The position numbers and the translations under genes are program-made. From Arthrobacter sp. SLBN-112 (lineage in GTDB: Bacteria > Actinomycetota > Actinomycetes > Actinomycetales > Micrococcaceae): a stretch of 64,000 bases of DNA. Of the stretch, positions 1 through 7,798 are shown piece by piece. The notes beneath the pieces are model-generated. The model saw only the letters and a program-made list of their open reading frames with translations. It had not been told where the DNA came from and made no database searches. Where the stretch lies: positions 496,001 to 560,000 of the forward strand of contig NZ_VFMU01000001.1 of assembly GCF_006715225.1 (NCBI RefSeq), given 5' to 3'. Each line of letters starts with the position of its first letter. Position 1 is the stretch's first letter.

Positions 1-678
1 AACGACACCAACGGCGGCCTCTACATCTCCCTGATGGGACAGTTCGGCCGCAAACGCGATGCTGGAGCCTACTCCATCCTCTCGCTCGAATCCGGCCCCT
101 TCCTGACCATGGTCACCCTCGGCATCGCCGGCCTCGCTGCCTTCCCCTGGCAGGCACTCGTCGGCGCGATCCTCCCGCTGGCACTGGGCATGCTCCTCGG
201 AAACCTGGACAAGAACATGCGGCATCTCCTGGCCCCGCTGGTGCCGGCAATGATTCCGTTCCTGGGCCTGGCCCTCGGCCTGACCATCAACCTCAACGCC
301 GTCGTTGAAGCAGGACTGCTCGGCATCGCACTTGGACTGTTCGTGGTCTTCGTCGGCGGCGCAGTGCTGCTGCTCGCCGACAAACTCACCGGTGGTGACG
401 GCGTGGCAGGCCTCGCCGCGGCAACCACAGCCGGAAACGCGGCCCTCGTCCCCGCCATCATTGCCACGGCCAACCCCGTCTACGCGCCGGCCGCGGAACA
501 CGCCACAGTGCTCGTGGCAGCCTCGGTCGTCGTCTCCGCAGTGCTCTGCCCAATCGTCACCTCAGCATGGGCCCGCCGGGTGCAGAAAAAGGAGGGCCTA
601 GCGGACGCAGAAGACAACTCGGCCGAGCAGGAGGCGCTAGCCCCCAAGCATGCAGGTAGTACCCCAGAACTGACCTAG
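1..678 (+). CDS. kdgT: 2-keto-3-deoxygluconate permease, C-terminal part (5' end outside window)
   Basis: The reading frame is open from the first base and gives 225 residues, so the N-terminus lies upstream of the window. The visible part is very hydrophobic, with about six membrane segments, and carries KdgT-family stretches such as [13 protein letters not shown] near the start and [13 protein letters not shown] in the middle. KdgT proteins import 2-keto-3-deoxygluconate, a product of pectin and alginate breakdown, by proton symport. The last 25 residues are charged and probably cytoplasmic. A pectin lyase/esterase locus about 10.7 kb downstream fits this role. Family assignment is by recognition of the sequence. 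Confidence 0.88.
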   Translation, partial: NDTNGGLYISLMGQFGRKRDAGAYSILSLESGPFLTMVTLGIAGLAAFPWQALVGAILPLALGMLLGNLDKNMRHLLAPLVPAMIPFLGLALGLTINLNAVVEAGLLGIALGLFVVFVGGAVLLLADKLTGGDGVAGLAAATTAGNAALVPAIIATANPVYAPAAEHATVLVAASVVVSAVLCPIVTSAWARRVQKKEGLADAEDNSAEQEALAPKHAGSTPELT

Positions 679-694
679 CAGTACTGAAGGAAAA

Positions 695-728
695 GGGCGG
701 GGCGTGCACACGGGTGCCCGCCCCGCCC
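695..728 (+). terminator. Hairpin after kdgT
   Basis: Arms at 695-709 and 714-728 pair over 15 positions with one mismatch around a 4-nt loop. There is no clear T-run. It lies 17 bases after the kdgT stop and is read as its terminator. Confidence 0.55.
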
Positions 729-785
729 ATCCTTATATACCCGGACCTGGTGGACGGAAACGCCAAATCCACCGGAAGGAACACC

Positions 786-1037
786 ATGAATGCACACACT
801 CAGCTAGTGAAAGTCCCATCCCCCGGCGCGCAAAGTCGCCTACTCAGCTACCGCAACTGGATTCACCTGAACCCGGGCGACAGGGTGATCGTCAAACGGA
901 CCGGATGTGCACCCGAACATGGCACGGTGGATGACGTCGGCGAAGACGCCTCATACTTTTGGGTCTGGATTGACGGCCAAGGCAGAACTCTGATCTTCCA
1001 CGGAGACGGATCGATCATTCACAAACTCCTCCACTAG
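786..1037 (+). CDS. Small hypothetical protein, 83 aa
   Basis: The ATG at 786 is preceded by GGAAGGA at 774-780, a good ribosome binding site. An upstream in-frame ATG at 714 is rejected because it lies in the kdgT terminator hairpin. The protein is soluble and rich in aromatic and acidic residues. Its central part (NPGDRVIVKRTG, then YFWVWIDGQGRTLIFHGDG) looks like a small all-beta, SH3-like fold, but no family was recognised. It sits between kdgT and a degraded recombinase region and could be part of the same accessory segment. Confidence 0.6.
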   Translation: MNAHTQLVKVPSPGAQSRLLSYRNWIHLNPGDRVIVKRTGCAPEHGTVDDVGEDASYFWVWIDGQGRTLIFHGDGSIIHKLLH

Positions 1038-1069
1038 CCTCAGCCGACATAACTAATAAAAGGCATAGG

Positions 1070-1196
1070 CGTCTCGAAACCCTGGGATACGAGACGTCTC
1101 ACAGGCTGGGTCACTGTGACGATTGCCGTATCTTATTTTTCGCGGAATCGTCAGAGTTCTTCCACCGTCCGATTCTCGCAACTATGTCTCGAAACC
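1070..1196. repeat. Inverted and direct repeats beside the recombinase remnant
   Basis: CGTCTCG at 1070-1076 and CGAGACG at 1090-1096 form a perfect inverted repeat, and the right arm extends into the palindrome GAGACGTCTC at 1091-1100. The 11-mer GTCTCGAAACC occurs at 1071-1081 and again at 1186-1196, just before recombinase-like coding sequence. The layout resembles the terminal or crossover repeats of a site-specific recombination unit. It may be the edge of a decayed mobile element. Confidence 0.45.
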
Positions 1197-1209
1197 TTCT
1201 GGTTGAATC

Positions 1210-1469
1210 GCTGAACAGGCGGACCTTCTTGCCGCTGGAGTCCGGCGCGATGACCTTTACATTGATCACGGCGTGTCCGGGACGCGAAATTCACGACAAC
1301 AGTTCGATCGGTCCATCGACGCGCTGATCGATGGCGACACCTGTTCATCACTAGGCTCGACAGGCTCGGACGTTCCACACAGAATATGCTCGCCTTCGCC
1401 GATGAACTCCGCAGTCGAGGAGCGGGCCTGCGCGTTCTAGAGCACGGTAGAGGCGATGGCGACACTGCG
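1210..1469 (+). pseudogene. Serine recombinase (resolvase/invertase) fragment, frameshifted
   Basis: Translation from 1210 gives AEQADLLAAGVRRDDLYIDH, then GVSGTRNSRQQFDRSIDALI and DGD. After one base is lost in the Thr codon at 1339-1340, the frame starting at 1341 continues LFITRLDRLGRSTQNM and LAFADELRSRGAGLRVLEHG. Together these match the middle of the resolvase catalytic domain (the DHGVSG...S/ARPEFDR...GDTLxxxxLDRLGRS block). The N-terminal part with the active-site Ser and the C-terminal DNA-binding part are both missing. This is a dead remnant of a mobile element, and the flanking repeats support that reading. Confidence 0.8.
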
Positions 1470-1565
1470 ATACACGCGACAGGCAATGACGGGAGCGTGG
1501 CCCAGAACTACCAGGGTGGCGTCATTCACTGGAGCCCAAGCGGCTCCTACAGCACCTGGGTGTAG
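1470..1565 (+). pseudogene. LGFP-type repeat remnant fused in frame to the recombinase scar
   Basis: The frame that holds the second half of the recombinase runs on without a break into ATGNDGSVAQNYQGGVIHWS, then PSGSYSTWV and a stop at 1563-1565. The F/YQGGxIHWSP pattern is characteristic of LGFP repeats, which occur in actinobacterial cell-wall and secreted proteins. Only one partial repeat remains. The junction near 1470 probably records a deletion or recombination event that joined two unrelated gene fragments. 1566-1628 holds nothing recognisable. Confidence 0.6.
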
Positions 1566-1628
1566 GGACTGGATGCTGCCGTTGGGGACGGCGTTCCGCG
1601 TGCTTGGAGGGCGGCTGGCACGGCAACA

Positions 1629-2465
1629 TCAGGTTTCCGGACGGCCACCCAGGCGGGTGGTGACCTTGGCGGCGGCGGACACGCAGGCCTCGCCCAGGCT
1701 CCCGAACTGTTCCTTCGACACCCGGAAGCGGGGCGCCGGGATCAGGACGGCAGCCACCACGTCGCCGCGGTGGTCGCGGACGGGGGCGGCCACGCCCACC
1801 TCGTCCATGGACGATTCACCATAGTTTCCCGCCCATCCCCGCTGCGCCACGTCCTGGAGCCTGGCTTCGTAAGCCGCCAATCCGGCGTCGTCCAGTCCAG
1901 GGAAGGTGATGGTTCCGCTGCGCAGCAGCTCCCGCACCCGCTCGGCCGGCAGGGTGGAGAGGAACACCTGGACCGAGGCGCTCATGGCGTCCCGGTAGCG
2001 CGCGCCAAGGGGCGTGGTGTGCTTGATCTGGTGGTGGCTGGCGATCTGCTCCACGCAGATGGCCTCGTCCCCGTTCCACAGCATCAGCGCACTGGTCTCC
2101 CCTGTCTGCTCGGTCAACTGCCGCAGGACCGGGTATGCCACGCGGCGCTCTTCCATCTCGGCCAGCAGCGGTCCGGCGACGGCGATCAGGCCCAGGCCCA
2201 GCCGGAACCGCTTGGTCTCAGGGTCCCGCTCCACCAGGTTTTCCTGCTCGAAGGTGGCCAGGATGCGGGAAACGCTGCTCTTGTGCATGCCCACGCGGTT
2301 GGCGATTTCGGTGACGCCCAGCAGCGGTTCGTCCGCCGTGAAGGTGCGCAGGACGGCGATGGCATTGACGACGACTGAGGCGCCTTTGGCGTCCGTCCCG
2401 CCGTTGGTGCCGGTGCCGCTGCCGTTGCTGTCGGAGGTTGTTGCAGGAGTCATGGTGGACACCAT
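1629..2465 (-). CDS. IclR family transcriptional regulator
   Basis: 278 residues with a poly-Gly/Thr/Ser N-terminal tail of about 30 residues. A winged HTH follows at about residues 33-92 (VTEIANRVGMHKSSVSRILA) and an IclR effector-binding domain at about 105-275. GAGG lies upstream; either ATG 2465 or the adjacent GTG 2462 could be used. It is the third gene of a leftward set (MFS transporter, creatinase, regulator) and probably senses the substrate or a product of that pathway. The effector is inferred, not seen. Confidence 0.88.
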   Translation of the reverse strand: MVSTMTPATTSDSNGSGTGTNGGTDAKGASVVVNAIAVLRTFTADEPLLGVTEIANRVGMHKSSVSRILATFEQENLVERDPETKRFRLGLGLIAVAGPLLAEMEERRVAYPVLRQLTEQTGETSALMLWNGDEAICVEQIASHHQIKHTTPLGARYRDAMSASVQVFLSTLPAERVRELLRSGTITFPGLDDAGLAAYEARLQDVAQRGWAGNYGESSMDEVGVAAPVRDHRGDVVAAVLIPAPRFRVSKEQFGSLGEACVSAAAKVTTRLGGRPET

Positions 2466-2499
2466 CTTTCCTCATGCGCGGGTATTTGGCCGGGACGGC

Positions 2500-2533
2500 G
2501 GAAGCGGCGCCACGTGACCGTGGCGCCGCTTCC
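2500..2533 (-). terminator. Hairpin between creatinase and iclR
   Basis: A perfect 15-bp stem (2500-2514 with 2519-2533) closes a 4-nt loop just after the creatinase stop on the minus strand. No T-run follows, so it may attenuate rather than end transcription into the IclR gene. Confidence 0.6.
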
Positions 2534-2545
2534 CGGTGGTGATGG

Positions 2546-3802
2546 TTAGCCCTGGATGATGTTGTGCTCCGGGCCGAACGGGAACTTGGTGATGTTCTCG
2601 ACGGTGTTGTCCTCACCGATGACCAGGATGTCGTGTTCGCGGTAGCCGCCGGCGCCGGGCAGGCCGTCCGCCACCGTGATCATGGGCTCCATGGACACCA
2701 CCATGCCCGGTTCCAGCACGGTGTCGATGTCCTCGCGCAGTTCCAGGCCGGCTTCACGACCGTAGTAGTGGCTGAGGACGCCGAAGGAGTGGCCGTAGCC
2801 GAAGGTGCGGTTGGCCAGCAGGCCGTGGCTGGTGTAGATCTCGTTGAGCTCGGCGGCGATGTCCTTGCAGACGGCGCCGGGCTTGATGAGTTCCAGGCCG
2901 CGCTTGTGGACCTCCACGTTGATGTTCCACAGCTCCAGGGACCGTTCGTCCGGCTGGCCCAGGAAGAGGGTGCGCTCCAGGGCGGTGTAGTAGCCGGAGG
3001 TCATCGGGAAGCAGTTGAGCGAGAGGATGTCGCCCTGCTGCAGCTTCCGGGTGGTGGCCCAGTTGTGCGCGCCGTCGGTGTTGATGCCGGACTGGAACCA
3101 CACCCAGGTGTCGCGGACCTCACGGTGCGGGAACGTGCGGGCGATTTCGTGCACCATGGCTTCGGTGCCGACCAGGGCCACCTCGTACTCGGTGATGCCC
3201 TCGCGGATGGCGTTGCGGATGGCTTCGCCGCCCAGGTCGCCGATGCGGGCGCCGTGCTTGATGACCTCGATTTCCTCGGCGGACTTGATCATGCGCTGGC
3301 GCATGGCGTCCTGCGAGACATCCAGGAGTTCTGCCCCCGGGAAGGCTGCGGCGATCTTCTCGCGAGTCAGGCCCGGGAGGAAGTCGTCCTCGACGCCCAG
3401 CCGGGAGGCCTTGACGCCGCGCTGGCGCAGGGCCTCCTGCAGGCCGAAGAAGAAGTTGTCGCGGCGCCAGTCGGTGTAGACGATGTTCTCGCCGTAGGAG
3501 GTGCGCCACGGCATGCCGGCGTCGATGTTCGCGGTGACGGTGACGGAATCGTCTGCCGTAACCACCAGGGCGTAGTTGCGGCCGAACGTGGTGTACAGGA
3601 AGTCGGAGTAGTACTTGATGCCGTGGTAGCTGGTGAGGATGACGGCGTCCAGGTCCTTGGCGGCCATGATCCGGCGGAGCCCGCCCAGGCGGCGCTCGAA
3701 CTCTGCGTCGGAGAACGTGAGCTTGCCCTTGGAGCCGATGTGGAGGACCTTGAGGCGCTCGAGTTCGGCGATGGACGAGGCGTCATCGGCAGTGATAGTC
3801 AC
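2546..3802 (-). CDS. Creatinase (creatine amidinohydrolase)
   Basis: 418 residues, GTG start with an AAAGG-containing leader. The protein has the pita-bread fold of family M24: an N-terminal domain to about residue 170 and a catalytic domain after it. It matches characterised creatinases (about 403-411 aa) along its length, for example SGINTDGAHN (His246 is the expected catalytic His), SLNCFPMTSGYYTALERTLF, GYGHSFGVLSHYYGREAGLE and the C-terminal ITKFPFGPEHNII. The metal-binding Asp of peptidases is replaced (GDILSLN), as expected for this non-metal enzyme. It hydrolyses creatine to sarcosine and urea. No sarcosine oxidase is in the window. Confidence 0.92.
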   Translation of the reverse strand: MTITADDASSIAELERLKVLHIGSKGKLTFSDAEFERRLGGLRRIMAAKDLDAVILTSYHGIKYYSDFLYTTFGRNYALVVTADDSVTVTANIDAGMPWRTSYGENIVYTDWRRDNFFFGLQEALRQRGVKASRLGVEDDFLPGLTREKIAAAFPGAELLDVSQDAMRQRMIKSAEEIEVIKHGARIGDLGGEAIRNAIREGITEYEVALVGTEAMVHEIARTFPHREVRDTWVWFQSGINTDGAHNWATTRKLQQGDILSLNCFPMTSGYYTALERTLFLGQPDERSLELWNINVEVHKRGLELIKPGAVCKDIAAELNEIYTSHGLLANRTFGYGHSFGVLSHYYGREAGLELREDIDTVLEPGMVVSMEPMITVADGLPGAGGYREHDILVIGEDNTVENITKFPFGPEHNIIQG

Positions 3803-3898
3803 AGGGGTGGTGCCTTTCTAATGGATGCAGCTGCTGCCAGGGCAGGGGGTGCTGCAGTTGGTGTTGTGGAAGAGGTTGGTTTAGGGGCCTCTGGTTGC

Positions 3899-5269
3899 TC
3901 AGAGGTGTTTGAGGGGCTTCCGCGACGTTTCGGCGGCGAACAGCACAGCCACCAGGGATACGGCGGAGGCGGCCACCAGGTACCAGCCGGGGGCCAGCTT
4001 GCTCTGCGTCAGGCCGATCAGCAGGGTAGCCATGAAGGGCGCGGTGCCGCCGAAGAGCGCGTTGGAGAGGTTGAAGCTGACGGCGAAGCCGCTGTACCGG
4101 ACCTTGGTGGGGAAGAGTTCGGCAAGGAAGCTGGGCAGGGTGCCGTCGTTCAGGGTGAGCATCCCGCCCAGCAGGATCTGGACCAGGACGATGACCAGGA
4201 AGTTGCCGGTGTCCAGCAGCATGAAGGCCGGAACGGTCAGGAGCATGAACAGCACGGAGGCAGTGATCAGCATGCGCTTGCGGCCAAACCGGTCTGACGC
4301 GATGCCGGTCAGGAAGATGAAGCCGATGTAGCTGGCCAGGGCGATGGTGGTGGCCAGGAAGGATTCGGTGGGCCCGAAGCCCAGTTCCTCGGAAAGGTAG
4401 GTGGGCATGTAGCTGAGGATGACGTAGAAGCCGACGGCGTTGAGCAGCACTGCGCCGCAGGCGATGACCAGCTGTTTGCGGTAAGTCCGGAACATGTCCA
4501 GGGCAGGCGCTTTGGGTGCTGATTCTTCCTGGTCAGCCAGGGCGCGGAAGGCAGGAGTGTCTTCGAGCTTGGTGCGGATGTAGCGGCCGATCAGGCCCAT
4601 GGGGGCGGCCAGGAGGAACGGCAGCCGCCAGCCCCACTCGTGCAGCTGTTCGGTGCTGAGCACCGAGCTGAGGAGCGCCGCGATCAGTGAGCCCAGGAGC
4701 AGGCCCGCTGCGGTGCTGGCCGGCACCACCGCGGCATAGAGTCCGCGGCGGTTGGCCGGCGCGTATTCCACCAGGAAGGCTGAGGCGCCTGCGTATTCGC
4801 CGGCTGCCGAGAACCCTTGGACCACACGGACCAGGAGCAGCAGGAGCGGAGCCAGCATGCCGATGGTGGCGTAGCCCGGGATGAGGGCGATGCAGAAGGT
4901 GGAGACGGACATGATGACGATGGAGAGTGACAGGGCTTTGCGCCTGCCCAGCTTGTCGCCGATATGGCCCCAGAAGAAGCCGCCCAGGGGACGGACGAAG
5001 AAGGAAATGGCAAAGACGCCGAAAGTTGCCAGCAGTGCGGTCTGCCGGTCCGCTTCGGGGAAGAAGACCGAGGAGATGACGGCCGCGAGGTAGCCGTACA
5101 CGGCGTAGTCGAACCACTCGACGAAGTTGCCGATGAAGCTCGCGGTAACCACCCGTCGTCGTACGTCTTTGCTGGGCACCGTATTGTCCACGCCATGCCC
5201 TGCCCGGGCAGGAGCATTGTCGTCATTGGCAACGACTCCTGCGAGGGGTGAGGTTGATTCTTTACTCAA
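3899..5269 (-). CDS. MHS-type MFS transporter, probable creatine uptake
   Basis: About 456 residues from a TTG at 5269 (a GTG at 5278 is possible). The frame is open to 5350, but its upstream part is the promoter: the apparent TTG at 5350 is the -35 box. Twelve membrane segments are visible with the metabolite:H+ symporter signature (NFVEWFDYAVYGYLA near the N-terminus, FFVRPLGGFFWGHIGDKLGR in loop 2-3, GASAFLVEYAPANRRG after TM5). The family imports small organic acids and osmolytes such as proline or betaine. It is 96 bp upstream of creatinase on the same strand, so creatine or a related guanidino compound is the inferred substrate. Confidence 0.85.
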   Translation of the reverse strand: MSKESTSPLAGVVANDDNAPARAGHGVDNTVPSKDVRRRVVTASFIGNFVEWFDYAVYGYLAAVISSVFFPEADRQTALLATFGVFAISFFVRPLGGFFWGHIGDKLGRRKALSLSIVIMSVSTFCIALIPGYATIGMLAPLLLLLVRVVQGFSAAGEYAGASAFLVEYAPANRRGLYAAVVPASTAAGLLLGSLIAALLSSVLSTEQLHEWGWRLPFLLAAPMGLIGRYIRTKLEDTPAFRALADQEESAPKAPALDMFRTYRKQLVIACGAVLLNAVGFYVILSYMPTYLSEELGFGPTESFLATTIALASYIGFIFLTGIASDRFGRKRMLITASVLFMLLTVPAFMLLDTGNFLVIVLVQILLGGMLTLNDGTLPSFLAELFPTKVRYSGFAVSFNLSNALFGGTAPFMATLLIGLTQSKLAPGWYLVAASAVSLVAVLFAAETSRKPLKHL

Positions 5270-5301
5270 TGGAACCACCAGTGAAAGTAGGAGTTGCATC
5301 T

Positions 5302-5350
5302 GTTGCAACGTGGTTGTTTCAAGATAGGTCGTGACGCGCACCACAGTCAA
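5302..5350 (-). promoter_or_regulatory. Promoter and GTTGCAAC site of the MFS-creatinase-iclR set
   Basis: On the minus strand TTGACT (5350-5345), an 18-nt spacer and TATCTT (5326-5321) form a near-consensus promoter with a start point near 5314. The perfect 8-bp palindrome GTTGCAAC lies at 5302-5309, just downstream of that start. This is a plausible repressor site, perhaps for the IclR protein of the set. Confidence 0.65.
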
Positions 5351-5438
5351 TAGCTCCGGCGCAGATTCTTTCTCCTATTTTGTCCGGTCGCAGTAGCCGC
5401 GCGGAAGACCATAAGGAGGAGTTCTACCGCTAGGCCAT

Positions 5439-5455
5439 GTTGCGCACATTGCAAC
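5439..5455. promoter_or_regulatory. Inverted repeat GTTGC-N7-GCAAC
   Basis: GTTGC (5439-5443) and GCAAC (5451-5455) repeat the half-site of the palindrome at 5302-5309, about 140 bp further upstream of the MFS gene. TTGCAACAG is shared by the two sites in opposite orientation. It may be an auxiliary operator of the same regulator. Confidence 0.4.
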
Positions 5456-5535
5456 AGGGTTGAAACAAATGGACGATGCCGAAAACGGGTCCTAAGACAC
5501 GGGCCAAAAACCCCGCCCTGCCGCATACTTGCGCC

Positions 5536-6000
5536 ATGGACGTTGCAGCGCGAAAACCGGACCGGATCCTGCTCGCGCTGGTGGGCGTGGTGGTGGTTCT
5601 GGTGGTTGTTGCGCTGGCGGTCGTGTTCACCCGGGGTGAGCCGGCCCCGCTGGATCAGTCCAGCCCCGCCGGAGTGGTCCAGCAGTACAGCAAGGCGGTG
5701 ATCGACGGCGACATTCCCACCGCCCAGTCCTTCCTCACGCCGGGTGCCCGGAGCAGTTGCCGTGGATCGTATCCGGGTGAACCCCGCCCCGCCCGCGTGG
5801 TGTTGATTTCGACGACGGAGCGCACCGATTCTGCCACCGTGAGGGTTTCGATCGTCCAGTCATCCCAGGGCGGACCGTTCGGCCCGTCCGAGTATGAGAT
5901 GGAGGAAGCCTTCTTGCTCCTGAAAGTGAATGGGAAGTGGATGATTGACCAGCCGCCGTATCCCCTGACGGCCTGCTCCGTAGTTCCGGCCAAGCAATGA
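5536..6000 (+). CDS. Membrane-anchored hypothetical protein (DUF4878/NTF2-like shape)
   Basis: 154 residues from ATG 5536. CATACT (5524-5529) followed by exactly 6 nt argues for a leaderless transcript starting at this codon. One membrane anchor (about residues 11-33, Val/Leu rich) leads to an exported domain that begins SPAGVVQQYSKAVIDGD. This is like small NTF2-like proteins in which a helix is followed by a beta sheet (...LLLKVNGKWMID near the end). Two Cys (CRGSY and TACS) could pair. It overlaps the next gene by 4 bp (ATGA), so the two are probably co-translated. Function unknown. Confidence 0.78.
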   Translation: MDVAARKPDRILLALVGVVVVLVVVALAVVFTRGEPAPLDQSSPAGVVQQYSKAVIDGDIPTAQSFLTPGARSSCRGSYPGEPRPARVVLISTTERTDSATVRVSIVQSSQGGPFGPSEYEMEEAFLLLKVNGKWMIDQPPYPLTACSVVPAKQ

Positions 6001-7748
6001 CGGCGCCGGCAGCCCCAGCAGTCCGCGCGCCGGCCAGCGGCCTGGCAACCCTCCGCCGGCTGATCCTGTATGTCCTGCTGTTTGCTTTGGTGGTTATCAC
6101 GGCGTCAGGCCTCAGCGGACTGCTGGGACGCCTTTTCCGTACGGCGTCAGTCCTCATCCAGGGCGACGTGGCCGGCCTGGCCCTGTCCCTGGCCTTCACC
6201 CTGATCGGCGGCCCGCTTGCGCTCCTTCTGTGGTGGTTCGCCTGGAGGCGGCTCCACGACGAGTCGGAGCGGACAGCCGCCGGCTGGGGGCTCTACCTAA
6301 CCGGGATGTATGCAGTCTCCCTCATTATTGCCACCACATCGCTGCTAAGTCTGGCAGCTGCCTTGATTGGCATGGAACGAAACGACTGGTCGTCTTCGTT
6401 GGCCAATAGCCTTGTCTGGGGAGCCATCTGGTGGTGGCACCGGTGGATGTGGAAGCACCCGCACAAATCCCCGCGGCATCTCGAAGATATCCGGGTGCTC
6501 ATCGGGTGGGTCTTTGGCTTGCTCCTGGGTGCAGGCGCGGCAATTGCCGCGCTGAGCACACTGCTGGACGCCGCAATCCGCGGCTTCATGTCCACCGCCA
6601 CCCTGGAACCCTGGTGGTTTCCCATCCTGAGGTCCCTCATTTGGGCAGCCGGCGGCGCGGTGGTGTGGTGGTGGCACTGGTTCAGGGAAGGCGGGCGGCG
6701 CTTCCAGACAGCACTGGTGGACGTCACCATCATCGCCGTAGGAATCTTCGTCGCCGGTATCACCGCGTTGGCCGGGCTGGGCCTCATCCTGTTTGTCCTC
6801 CTGCGGCTGGCGTTCGACCGCAGCGAGCCGCTGAACCTCCTGCTCGAACCGCTCGCCCCGGCCATCGCGGCCGCCGTCATCGGGGCTCTGGTGTGGCGGT
6901 ACCACCGCACCGAGTCCGTCCACCGGTCCACGCGGACCCGCCGTGCCAGTCTCCTGGTGACGTCGGCGGTGGCACTGGCGGCAGCGGCTTCCGGTGTGGG
7001 GGTAGTGGTGAACGCGTTGCTGGCCGCCGCGGTATCGCCGCTGGCTGGCAGCGCCACGCGCACCCTTCTTCTGGGCGGCATCAGTTCGCTGGTGGTGGGA
7101 GGCCCGGTGTGGTGGCTGGCCTGGAACCCGAGGCAGCAGCCGCGGACGGCGGACGACATTCCCCCCGGCCGGCGCCTCTACCTGGTGGCGTTTTTCGGTG
7201 TCAGCGCGGTGGTGGCGCTCATTACGCTGCTGGTCATTGGCTACCGGCTGTTCGAATTCCTGCTGGGCGATGTTTCGGGTGGAGGCCTCCTGGACCGTAT
7301 CCGGGCACCGCTGGGGCTTCTGGTGGCCGCGGGGCTGGTGGCGGGTTACCACTTTGCGCTGTGGCGGCACGACCGGGCACTGCTTGCTGCCGCGGCCCCG
7401 GTGCACCAGCGGGTGATTGACCAGGTCACGCTGATCAGCGGTTACGCACAGGAGGGAGTGGACCCGGAGGCTTTGGCGCGCGGCATCAGTGATGCCACCG
7501 GCGGCGCCAAGGTGACCACGTGGCTTAGGGCGGACGACGACGGCGCCGGGCTTCCGCCGTCGTCCGTCCTTCCAGGCGGGGTTGCGGAGGTCATCCGGCA
7601 GGTGGCAGCGGCCCTGGAGGGCGTGACGGCCCGGCACGTCCTGGTGATTGCGGGGCCGGGGACGCGGCTGGAAGTCGCCCCGCTGGTTGCCGCCGAAGGC
7701 GTGGCCGTCCTGGGCGGCGCCGCGCCTGGCCGGGTCCTACGGCCCTAG
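5997..7748 (+). CDS. Multi-pass membrane protein with Trp-rich repeats (DUF5671-like)
   Basis: 583 residues, translationally coupled to the preceding anchored protein. Roughly twelve membrane helices are arranged in at least three related blocks. Each block has a helix ending in a Trp-rich turn (LLLWWFAWRRLHDE, IWWWHRWMWKHP, VVWWWHWFREGG, GPVWWLAWNPRQ), then helix pairs joined by short basic loops. This internal repetition is what I recall of DUF5671 proteins. The last 120 residues are cytoplasmic and soluble. No catalytic motif was recognised. The pairing with a single-pass partner suggests an envelope complex of unknown role. Confidence 0.75.
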   Translation: MTAPAAPAVRAPASGLATLRRLILYVLLFALVVITASGLSGLLGRLFRTASVLIQGDVAGLALSLAFTLIGGPLALLLWWFAWRRLHDESERTAAGWGLYLTGMYAVSLIIATTSLLSLAAALIGMERNDWSSSLANSLVWGAIWWWHRWMWKHPHKSPRHLEDIRVLIGWVFGLLLGAGAAIAALSTLLDAAIRGFMSTATLEPWWFPILRSLIWAAGGAVVWWWHWFREGGRRFQTALVDVTIIAVGIFVAGITALAGLGLILFVLLRLAFDRSEPLNLLLEPLAPAIAAAVIGALVWRYHRTESVHRSTRTRRASLLVTSAVALAAAASGVGVVVNALLAAAVSPLAGSATRTLLLGGISSLVVGGPVWWLAWNPRQQPRTADDIPPGRRLYLVAFFGVSAVVALITLLVIGYRLFEFLLGDVSGGGLLDRIRAPLGLLVAAGLVAGYHFALWRHDRALLAAAAPVHQRVIDQVTLISGYAQEGVDPEALARGISDATGGAKVTTWLRADDDGAGLPPSSVLPGGVAEVIRQVAAALEGVTARHVLVIAGPGTRLEVAPLVAAEGVAVLGGAAPGRVLRP

Positions 7749-7798
7749 CTGGTCCACAGGCGGAAGCTTAGCGTTGGTGCTGGCAAAGGAGGCCGGCG

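Noticed and set aside
2564..4297. A 577-codon open frame on the plus strand
   Set aside because: It is antisense to creatinase and the MFS gene, whose products match known families residue by residue. High GC content opens such frames on the opposite strand.
5270..5350. N-terminal extension of the MFS transporter from a TTG at 5350
   Set aside because: These codons overlap a near-consensus promoter (TTGACT-N18-TATCTT), and MHS proteins start closer to the first membrane helix.
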